Below, piece by piece: positions 1 through 5,160 of a stretch of 9,377 bases of DNA; the stretch's first letter is position 1, and each line of letters begins with the position of its first letter. The DNA lies in the NCBI GenBank assembly GCA_947374505.1, contig CANCCE010000100.1, forward strand, positions 1 to 9,377, read 5' to 3'. Made by a program: the position numbers and the translations under genes. A model generated the notes under the pieces. It had not been told where the DNA came from. It saw only the letters and a program-made list of their open reading frames with translations, and did no database searches. This DNA is from Comamonadaceae bacterium. GTDB taxonomy: Bacteria; Pseudomonadota; Gammaproteobacteria; Burkholderiales; Burkholderiaceae_C.

Positions 1-716
1 TTGATCCAGCGCGTGATTTTGATAAATTGCAATCAAAAGCTGAGGCAATTGGAAATATCAAATTAGTGATCGTAGATCCCATCATCAGTGCAGTCGTTGG
101 TGATAGTCATAAAGCTAATGACGTTAGACGGGGGTTGCAGCCCTTAGTGGAACTAGCGCAAGCCTTGGGTTGCGTGGTGCTAGGCGTGACTCATTTTTCT
201 AAAGGCACGATGGGACGCGATCCTATTGAGCGCGTCACTGGTTCGCAGGCGTTTGGCGCTTTGGCGCGGGTCGTGATTATTGCCGCCAAAGAATCATCAC
301 ATGATGAAACCACGCCTTCTAGGCGATTCATTGCGAGAGCAAAGTCCAATATCGGCCCCGATGGCGGCGGCTTTGATTATTCGATGAACCAAGTCGAATT
401 GGCAGGCCATGCAGGTGTTAGCGCCACTCACGTTAAGTGGATAGGCGCAATTAAAGGCAGTGCGCGGGACTTACTGGGTGCAGTGGAGGCCGAGGATGAC
501 GACAACAGCAATCAGACCGAGCGGGATGATGCTAAGGCATTTTTACTCTCGCAATTAGAAAATGGGGCAATAGCAGCGAAGACGATCAAAGCCGATGCTC
601 AAGGGGCGGGCTATGCGTGGCGCACCATCGAGCGCGCAAAAAAAGAACTCGGGATTAAAGCTAGAAAACTTAGCGTGAAAGAGGGGTGGTGCTGGGAGCT
701 GTCTTCAGTTCAATAG
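1..716 (+). CDS. RepA-like RecA/AAA family ATPase, C-terminal part (5' end outside window)
   Basis: The reading frame is open to the left edge (first full codon at 3), so the N-terminal part with the Walker A loop is missing. What remains starts in a RecA-type ATPase core: a hydrophobic strand ending in Asp (VIVDPI, a Walker B-type motif), then a VLGVTHFSKG strand-loop and a GSQAFGALARV segment. This pattern is typical of the RepA-like replicative helicase/ATPase (AAA_25-type) proteins of plasmids, prophages and integrative elements. After an acidic, low-complexity linker, the last 60 or so residues look like a small helical or winged-helix domain (TIKADAQGAGYAWRTIERAKKELG) that could bind DNA. 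Such proteins are thought to act in replication of the element. It is convergent with hxsC. The family call is from motif recognition; the exact substrate is unknown. Confidence 0.75.
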   Translation, partial: DPARDFDKLQSKAEAIGNIKLVIVDPIISAVVGDSHKANDVRRGLQPLVELAQALGCVVLGVTHFSKGTMGRDPIERVTGSQAFGALARVVIIAAKESSHDETTPSRRFIARAKSNIGPDGGGFDYSMNQVELAGHAGVSATHVKWIGAIKGSARDLLGAVEAEDDDNSNQTERDDAKAFLLSQLENGAIAAKTIKADAQGAGYAWRTIERAKKELGIKARKLSVKEGWCWELSSVQ

Positions 717-724
717 CTTTTATT

Positions 725-801
725 CCGCCAAGACCGCCACGAAATGCCAAACACCGCCACTCTATATGGCTGGCGGACTTGGGAGAATGTGGCGGCCTTG
801 G
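725..801. repeat. Cluster of CCGCCA motifs forming a nested inverted repeat
   Basis: CCGCCA occurs at 725-730, 734-739 and 754-759, and its complement TGGCGG at 771-776 and 790-795. The outer arms (728-740 and 789-801) match over 13 positions with one A-C mismatch on the plus strand, which becomes a G-U pair in minus-strand RNA. The inner arms (754-759 and 771-776) pair over 6 bp with an 11-base loop. There is no U-tract on either side, so it does not look like a normal terminator. Its place right after a replication-type ATPase gene allows iterons or a single-strand origin as an explanation, but that is inference. Confidence 0.6.
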
Positions 802-865
802 GATGGTGAACCCATATCCAATGGATGACAATTTAAGAGTTCAACCCCATGTCCGAAGAACAGTG

Positions 866-2023
866 CTATATAAATGGTTTTATCGATTGGCTGTATCCAT
901 TTTGAATTCCAGAGGAGAAGAATCCACCGCACTCGTTTTTTTTGGTGCATGGAGCGCACTCAATCGCATATTCATTTTTCCAGTCAGAAATAGACTTCAC
1001 GTATGCTGGATAAACATCTGAATTTACCAAGCAAAGCGGATGATTGTAGACCGCGGTCTGGATGCCGTATGTGGACAAAATTCGGACTGCTTCGCTGAGT
1101 TGATCTTTGTACTCGATGGGATCAATCCAGAGCGAGTCGATATTTGCACGTGCAAATCCAGTGTGCTCAAGACCCATCAAAGCGACTTGGTCAACAAACA
1201 GCAGATTTCTAGCAATAAACGTTGCGAGTTCAGGCAAGCCCTTGTATGTCTGTTTATGCAAGACAACACGAATTTCAACCCTCTGGCCGAATCGTTTCAA
1301 GTTCAGTACACCACGAACGGTCTCATCAAACGCCCCTTGAGCTTGAACAACATAGTCATGGACGGCGGGATCGGCAGAGTAGATCGGAATACCAACCATC
1401 AGATCAGGATGTTCAACCTTCGAATATGAGTGGGCAAAACTCTGGTCTGCGAAGGATCTACCGTTTGATAGAACATGCAGACTTGTGTTGGGCAGCCAAT
1501 TTTTAGTGTGATCCAGCAGTTTTATAAAATCTTCACCGTAAACAGTTGGCTCACCGCCTGTAAAGCCCAGAACTTTTGTCTCGCGGGGAATCAAACGTAT
1601 AGCGTCAAAAGCTTCCCGAAGTAACCAACTGTCATCAACCCGTTTAGGGGGTTGAGAGCACATCAAGCAGTAGTTGTTGCACTGCTCTGTTAACAAAATG
1701 CTATTGTGGTCTGAGTCTGCTCTGAAGATTGAACGAATCCGTCCATCGTCAGTGAGACTCACAACATCATCATTACCGAAGTATGAAAATTCTTTGCCTA
1801 AGCGTGTTGTTTTTTCAGGTTCAGTGATCGTCGCGTTCACCCCTTCAAGATGGAAGTAATGCTTGAATCCTGTTGGAACCAAACCAGCTTCTTTGATGAG
1901 AAATGCCTTCTTGCCACGCAGTGCTGCGGGAAGACTGGCTTGAGTAGACAAGCTGTAAATCCTAGGTCCGCTGGTTTCGGCAGAACTTCCCCTTTTTATA
2001 ACACGTCCAGATAGAGTCAACAT
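866..2023 (-). CDS. hxsC: His-Xaa-Ser system radical SAM maturase HxsC
   Basis: This is a radical SAM enzyme of 385 residues, one of the two maturases that modify the His-Xaa-Ser repeat peptide HxsA in the cytoplasm. The 4Fe-4S cluster motif is C115-NNY-C119-LM-C122 within the segment LLTEQCNNYCLMCSQPP, which I recognise as an HxsC signature. It is followed by the SAM-binding GGEP motif at 156-159. Near the C-terminus, C331, C356, C359 and C365 (CAPCTKKNEC) could hold an auxiliary cluster, shorter than a full SPASM domain. About 100 residues precede the core. The ATG overlaps the end of hxsB by 7 bp, so translation is probably coupled. Codon use is more AT-rich than in gltX/metZ/purF. The family assignment is strong; the chemistry performed cannot be read from the sequence. 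Confidence 0.93.
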   Translation of the reverse strand: MLTLSGRVIKRGSSAETSGPRIYSLSTQASLPAALRGKKAFLIKEAGLVPTGFKHYFHLEGVNATITEPEKTTRLGKEFSYFGNDDVVSLTDDGRIRSIFRADSDHNSILLTEQCNNYCLMCSQPPKRVDDSWLLREAFDAIRLIPRETKVLGFTGGEPTVYGEDFIKLLDHTKNWLPNTSLHVLSNGRSFADQSFAHSYSKVEHPDLMVGIPIYSADPAVHDYVVQAQGAFDETVRGVLNLKRFGQRVEIRVVLHKQTYKGLPELATFIARNLLFVDQVALMGLEHTGFARANIDSLWIDPIEYKDQLSEAVRILSTYGIQTAVYNHPLCLVNSDVYPAYVKSISDWKNEYAIECAPCTKKNECGGFFSSGIQNGYSQSIKPFI

Positions 2024-3477
2024 TTGTTAGCCCATCGCATAAATATTTCCTTTGCCTGGGGGTCGGTTTGCATTTTTTTAAGTAAATATTTAACAACGCC
2101 CATGATTCGTTTACAAAACTCTGACTCTGGTTTTCGTCCAAGCATGTCACCAAAAATTGCATGGTGAAAAACTGGCTCAGCCCCGCACCAAGGTTCAAAT
2201 GCACAGTCGCTACACATTGGTGCAGACATGGTGAATGAGTCATCCAACGCACTCAGAAGAGCATCTGAGGTGAAGATGTCTTCATAGGAACTTGTATTTA
2301 AGTTTCCAAGCTTGAAGGTGGTGTCGCCCATTTCACGAAGCATCCGACTTTCATCCGATGCGTAAACATCGCCATCGTAGTTAAAGACCACGGCAGCAAT
2401 GCCAGCTCCAGCAGGACTCATCAAATCAACAAAACTTGGATCGTTTGATGTCAACATCTTGGTCAGCAACAAGGATGCAAAGTACTCGGTGAATTGAACG
2501 CCTTGCTTGTTCAGTTCTAAGATGTAGTCGAGGCCCTCACAGTAAAACTCAAGCCAGTTGTCTACGTTGTACGACCCGTAAGTCTTGGTCTTGATTGCAA
2601 AACCATACGGCGATAAGTGCCGCAAGAAGATGCCATCAAAGTCATGCTTGAGGTACTCATCGATGATGTCTCGGGCTCTGGTGAGGCTGGCGGTCGTTGT
2701 TGTCATCAGTGCCGACACTGAGTCATAACCAACCTTGTCACGAGCCTTTTTCAGACCTTCTACAAATCGAGTGTGGCTATCCTTGCCGGGACGTGGGCGA
2801 TTTCTGTTGTGGAGATCTTCTGGGCCATCCAATGAAGAGGACAAGAATATTTTGTGCTCCTTGCAAAAATCTAAGGCTTCATCCGTAATCAGTGACAGCG
2901 TTGTAGCAATGACAAATTGAAGGTCACGCTTTTCAATTTCGTTAATTTCCTTTGCCTTGATGACCACATGCCGGATCAACTCAAAATTCAGCAAAGGCTC
3001 ACCGCCTTGAAACTCAATTTTGATAGCTGGATTAGGGGAGCGAAAAACGATTGCAAGTGCTTTATCTGCGGTCTCTACCGTCATATCAAAGGCTGCTTTG
3101 TTTTCTGACTGGCGGGAAACTTGGCAGTACGGACAACTATGGTCGCACCGCAGTGAGACTACAAATATATGCAGGTTGGTGAAATTACGAAGGTTGCTGA
3201 ATTTCGTCCTCGTTTTCAGGCCGAGCAACTCAATACTTGCAAAGTCTGACGCCTCTTTCAGGAAGTGCCTCGAACGCAGCAACGAGTACGTTTCATCAGT
3301 AGGGTTGAGCCTCTTTTGAACAACGTCATCAAGCTGCTTTCGCTTTAAGAAAACGAACTCGCCAACATAGTTCGTCACTACGACATTGTCATCGTCGAGG
3401 GGCTCAAAACGAAAAGGTAAAAGCTCGTACTGTCCTGCTGGGCTCTCGTATTTATCTAGCGTGCTGAACTTACTCAT
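2017..3477 (-). CDS. hxsB: His-Xaa-Ser system radical SAM maturase HxsB
   Basis: This is the larger radical SAM maturase of the Hxs system, 486 residues. The cluster motif is C111-DHS-C115-PY-C118, followed by FQGGEP with GGE at 158-160, then a TIM-barrel-like region containing SLDGPEDLHNRNRP, typical of peptide-modifying radical SAM/SPASM enzymes. The C-terminal region carries C422, C425, C431 and C455 (CSDCAFEPWCG, later EFC), a SPASM-type auxiliary cluster arrangement. The 100 residues before the core could serve for peptide recognition, but this is not shown by the sequence. Its ATG overlaps the hxsD stop in an ATGA arrangement (4 bp) and its end overlaps hxsC by 7 bp, so D, B and C should be made together. 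The last residue is a Cys. The radical SAM and SPASM calls come directly from motifs; the HxsB name comes from overall resemblance and from the neighbours. Confidence 0.93.
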   Translation of the reverse strand: MSKFSTLDKYESPAGQYELLPFRFEPLDDDNVVVTNYVGEFVFLKRKQLDDVVQKRLNPTDETYSLLRSRHFLKEASDFASIELLGLKTRTKFSNLRNFTNLHIFVVSLRCDHSCPYCQVSRQSENKAAFDMTVETADKALAIVFRSPNPAIKIEFQGGEPLLNFELIRHVVIKAKEINEIEKRDLQFVIATTLSLITDEALDFCKEHKIFLSSSLDGPEDLHNRNRPRPGKDSHTRFVEGLKKARDKVGYDSVSALMTTTTASLTRARDIIDEYLKHDFDGIFLRHLSPYGFAIKTKTYGSYNVDNWLEFYCEGLDYILELNKQGVQFTEYFASLLLTKMLTSNDPSFVDLMSPAGAGIAAVVFNYDGDVYASDESRMLREMGDTTFKLGNLNTSSYEDIFTSDALLSALDDSFTMSAPMCSDCAFEPWCGAEPVFHHAIFGDMLGRKPESEFCKRIMGVVKYLLKKMQTDPQAKEIFMRWANKC

Positions 3478-3758
3478 TTTTGAAGACCTGAACGCGAAAA
3501 AGCATATGCAAGGATGAGGTTTCTTGCCGGCTCTGTCTCGTCCTTGATTTGTTTGCGTAACTGCTGGTCAAGGAGTTCACGCTTAAAGTTTGCTATGTGC
3601 TCGTTTAGCTGCGCCTCAGCCCCAAGAACTGGTTCTATCTCACAAATTAGCTTATCAGCACCTTTTGAGATAAGAATCGTTAGCCGATCAATGAAGCGGT
3701 ACGAAGCCTTTTGCACAACTTCGAGGCAATAAATTTGCTCATCAAGTTCAAGTTTCAT
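3474..3758 (-). CDS. hxsD: His-Xaa-Ser system protein HxsD
   Basis: This is a small protein of 94 residues with no signal peptide or membrane segment. It has an early YRF motif (residues 20-22) and a C-terminal helical stretch, LLDQQLRKQIKDETEP followed by ARNLILAYAFS, which matches the HxsD pattern I recognise. HxsD always accompanies the two radical SAM enzymes in Hxs loci. It may be a binding or scaffold subunit for the precursor or the enzymes, but no enzymatic motif is visible. The ATG at 3758 has a modest GGA ribosome-binding signal. The stop overlaps the hxsB start by 4 bp. The gene begins only 10 nt after the T-run of an intrinsic terminator, so its expression probably depends on readthrough from hxsA or on an unseen promoter. 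Confidence 0.9.
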   Translation of the reverse strand: MKLELDEQIYCLEVVQKASYRFIDRLTILISKGADKLICEIEPVLGAEAQLNEHIANFKRELLDQQLRKQIKDETEPARNLILAYAFSRSGLQK

Positions 3759-3768
3759 TGTTCATTCC

Positions 3769-3795
3769 AAAAAAAAGCCGCTCAAAAGCGGCCTT
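3769..3795 (-). terminator. Intrinsic terminator between hxsA and hxsD
   Basis: On the minus strand the sequence reads a stem of GCCGCT and AGCGGC with a TTTG loop (3777-3792), extendable to 9 bp with one G-U pair (arms 3774-3782 and 3787-3795), followed directly by eight T residues (3769-3776). This is a textbook Rho-independent terminator. It sits 18 nt after the hxsA stop and 10 nt before the hxsD start, inside what should be one operon, so it probably acts as a partial terminator that sets the ratio of precursor to maturases. Confidence 0.88.
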
Positions 3796-3813
3796 GTCTT
3801 AAGCAGCTAGGGA

Positions 3814-4104
3814 TTAGCGGCTTGAGTAGTGAGATGCATGCGATGCGTGCGATGCGTGGGATGAGTGCGATCCGTGGGCCGCCATCATCAACCCTGTGTC
3901 AGCTGACTTCTTCAAAACAAAATTGAACTGATCATTTTTTGAGTCTGCAGCCGTTACGTTTTTACTAAACACGGTTACTTGTGGCGCAGAAATGCTTACG
4001 GCGTCCATTGCTGGAGCTATCGTGTGGGCCGTTGAAGGAGCCGCTGTGGCGCTGGCTGCAAAAGCGGCAGCAATTCCAGCGAAGGCTGTGAGAAATTTTT
4101 TCAT
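3814..4104 (-). CDS. hxsA: His-Xaa-Ser repeat precursor peptide HxsA
   Basis: This is the presumed substrate of HxsB/HxsC, 96 residues. The ATG at 4104 is preferred over an upstream in-frame ATG at 4149 because it has an AAGGGG ribosome-binding site 6 nt upstream and gives a clean signal peptide: KK, then a hydrophobic FLTAFAGIAAAFAASA, with likely cleavage after residue 21 or 22 (ATA/TAA). The middle (about 23-76) is a polar spacer with no recognised domain. Residues 77-94 are six uninterrupted His-Xaa-Ser triplets (HGS, HSS, then HAS three times, HYS), followed only by Ser-Arg. The repeats are what define HxsA, and in Hxs loci they are the predicted modification target. The signal peptide implies that modification in the cytoplasm is followed by Sec-type export. 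The family call is strong given the neighbouring hxsDBC. Confidence 0.9.
   Translation of the reverse strand: MKKFLTAFAGIAAAFAASATAAPSTAHTIAPAMDAVSISAPQVTVFSKNVTAADSKNDQFNFVLKKSADTGLMMAAHGSHSSHASHASHASHYSSR
3823..3876 (-). repeat. Six tandem 9-bp units encoding the His-Xaa-Ser triplets
   Basis: Six consecutive 9-bp units encode the six triplets of HxsA. The middle units are nearly identical on the plus strand (GATGCGTGC-like), with variation mainly at the middle codon. Such short direct repeats can gain or lose units by slippage, which would change the number of modification sites without a frameshift. The repeat is coding and has no spacers, so it is not CRISPR-like. Confidence 0.85.
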
Positions 4105-4127
4105 GTTTAACCCCTTAATGATTCTTA

Positions 4128-4156
4128 ATTCTGCATCAAAATTGCACAAGTTTCAA
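4128..4156 (-). promoter_or_regulatory. Candidate sigma70 promoter of hxsA
   Basis: On the minus strand, TTGAAA (4151-4156, 5 of 6 matches to the -35 consensus) lies 17 bp from CAGAAT (4128-4133, 4 of 6 matches to the -10). This predicts a start of transcription near 4120 and a very short leader that still contains the AAGGGG ribosome-binding site at 4111-4116. The rest of the 165-bp gap between hxsA and the upstream small gene is AT-rich with no other recognisable signal. This is a pattern match only. Confidence 0.4.
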
Positions 4157-4269
4157 TATCTAACTTTTATTTTTTAAAGTACAAGCAGAAATTCTTTAGA
4201 ACTTTTAGCCTGTTTACTGGTTTTAGGGAAGTAAGCGCAGCCTCTTTTCCGAAGAAATGGAGCGGCACT

Positions 4270-4530
4270 TCACTGCTTGGTGCCCTCTTTACCCGTGTAC
4301 GGGTTCACATTGCCCTTGTGCGAGTAGTTATCCGTACGAGTGCCGTTAGGGTTGGTAGCGTGGCTTGGAGCCACATGGGTGCCATCCCGCTTTGTATAAC
4401 CCTTGACCGAGTGACTGTGGCTGTTCACATGCCCTGCACTCCTGTGGTGTGAGCCGCCTGTGTGGCCACCTTTGGCATTTACGCCAGCCGCCAAGACCAG
4501 CGAGGCCAAGAAAATCAGTGCTTTGTTCAT
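4270..4530 (-). CDS. Small secreted His-rich protein of unknown function
   Basis: This is an 86-residue protein with a clear signal peptide (MNK, hydrophobic ALIFLASLVLAAG, likely cleavage after VNA at residue 19). The mature part starts with a Gly/His/Ser-rich stretch (about 20-43, containing GSHHRS and NSHSHS). It ends with a conserved-looking tail, YTKRDGTHVAPSHATNPNG, then DNYSHKGNVNPYTGKEGT, which resembles a common family of small exported proteins of unknown role in proteobacteria. The ATG at 4530 has a good AGGAG site 7 nt upstream. It points the same way as hxsA and lies 165 bp upstream of it. It has only one true His-Xaa-Ser triplet (HRS), so it is not a second HxsA by sequence. No terminator is visible after it. 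Function unknown. Confidence 0.75.
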   Translation of the reverse strand: MNKALIFLASLVLAAGVNAKGGHTGGSHHRSAGHVNSHSHSVKGYTKRDGTHVAPSHATNPNGTRTDNYSHKGNVNPYTGKEGTKQ

Positions 4531-4614
4531 GGATCCGCTCCTAAGCTCAACATTGGTCAGCCAGAGTGTGCGCTGAATGTTTCAAGTTGTGTAGAGGGAG
4601 ATGGAGCGGGAAAC

Positions 4615-4634
4615 AAAAAAAGCCTCAAGGAGGC
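4615..4634 (-). terminator. Intrinsic terminator, minus strand, downstream of the tRNA cluster
   Basis: On the minus strand GCCTC, a three-base loop (CTT) and GAGGC (4622-4634) are followed by seven T residues (4615-4621). It is a short but typical Rho-independent terminator. It lies about 80 bp beyond the main tRNA terminator and may be a back-up, or may end an unrecognised small transcript in between. The rest of the 228 bp between the tRNA-Asp and the small secreted gene holds nothing else I can name. Confidence 0.7.
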
Positions 4635-4715
4635 CGTTTGCGATGCATCTCATGGGCATGAAGAGCATCTGAGGATGGGGTGAATACAAGGGGTGAAGCG
4701 CCAAATACAGAAAGC

Positions 4716-4752
4716 AAAAAGCCCTTATAAATCAATGACTTATAAGGGCTTT
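4716..4752 (-). terminator. Intrinsic terminator of the tRNA cluster
   Basis: A perfect 13-bp inverted repeat (AAAGCCCTTATAA at 4718-4730 and its complement at 4740-4752) has a 9-base loop. On the minus strand it is followed by a T-run, and it sits 6 bp beyond the end of the tRNA-Asp, as expected for the end of the tRNA transcript. The A/T ends of the arms could also let it work weakly in the other direction. Confidence 0.85.
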
Positions 4753-4758
4753 GCATAC

Positions 4759-4835
4759 TGGCGGAGCGGACGGGACTCGAACCCGCGACCCCCGGCGTGA
4801 CAGGCCGGTATTCTAACCAACTGAACTACCACTCC
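4759..4835 (-). tRNA. tRNA-Asp (anticodon GTC)
   Basis: The minus strand gives a 77-nt tRNA with acceptor arm GGAGTGG pairing CCGCTCC (one G-T pair), a GTTCAGTTGG D-arm, anticodon loop CTGTCAC with GTC, a GGTTCGAGTCC T-arm, a G discriminator base and an encoded CCA. It is the last gene of the Ala-Glu-Asp cluster and so borders the accessory region. Confidence 0.96.
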
Positions 4836-4907
4836 TGGTAGACAACGTTCACTTCTTTCGAAGCCAAGTGCTGACGACTTGTTTGACCAACTTCACCGAA
4901 GTGAAAC

Positions 4908-4983
4908 TGGTGACCCTAAGGGGATTCGAACCCCTGTAGCCACCGTGAAAGGGTGGTGTCCTAGGCCTCTAGACGATAGGGTC
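4908..4983 (-). tRNA. tRNA-Glu (anticodon TTC)
   Basis: This is a 76-nt tRNA on the minus strand. The acceptor arm GACCCTA pairs perfectly with TAGGGTC, the anticodon loop CTTTCAC carries TTC, the T-arm contains GGTTCGAATCC, and the 3' CCA is encoded. It is the substrate of the GltX enzyme encoded just upstream. The gap of 72 bp to tRNA-Asp and the shared orientation point to one transcript. Confidence 0.96.
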
Positions 4984-5016
4984 AAAACCTCGGACTTTCA
5001 AAATACATGTCGACTT

Positions 5017-5092
<76 letters not shown>

Positions 5093-5128
5093 CTTGTTTC
5101 AAGTTTCCCTGAATCCGTCGAGCTTCGA

Positions 5129-5157
5129 ATTATAGCCCGAAATTTTGGGGCTTTTAA
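5129..5157 (-). promoter_or_regulatory. Promoter of the tRNA Ala-Glu-Asp cluster
   Basis: On the minus strand a perfect TATAAT (-10, 5129-5134) lies 17 bp downstream of TTAAAA (-35, 5152-5157, 4 of 6 matches). It sits in the 68-bp gap between the gltX stop and tRNA-Ala. Inverted arms AGCCC (5134-5138) and GGGCT (5148-5152) fill the spacer. They could be a weak hairpin at the end of gltX mRNA. Confidence 0.65.
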
Positions 5158-5160
5158 AAA

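Noticed and set aside
770..777. CTGGCGGA shared with the 3' end of tRNA-Asp (4758-4765) as a possible attachment repeat
   Set aside because: An 8-base match is expected by chance in a window of this size, and it belongs to the CCGCCA palindrome; the match does not extend further.
762..959. Minus-strand 65-residue frame overlapping the end of hxsC
   Set aside because: It lies in another frame over hxsC and the repeat, with no conserved features.
686..1021. Plus-strand 111-residue reading frame overlapping the end of the ATPase gene
   Set aside because: It runs through the palindromic repeat and then antisense into hxsC. It has no recognisable domain and its composition looks like a non-coding frame. 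At most its first part could be a remnant.
1962..2252. Minus-strand 96-residue frame over the hxsB/hxsC junction
   Set aside because: It is covered by hxsB in the correct frame, where the SPASM cysteines are encoded; the alternative frame shows no family resemblance.
3823..3876. Short tandem repeats resembling a CRISPR array
   Set aside because: The units are 9 bp, have no spacers, and encode the HxS triplets in frame within hxsA.
4105..4149. N-terminal extension of HxsA from an upstream ATG at 4149
   Set aside because: It would place 15 polar residues before a perfect signal peptide and ignore the AAGGGG ribosome-binding site just before the ATG at 4104; the predicted promoter also falls inside the extension.
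4543..4614. Possible sigma70 promoter upstream of the small secreted His-rich gene
   Set aside because: The best pairs (for example TTGTTT and TACACA) match only half of each consensus box, not enough to call a site.
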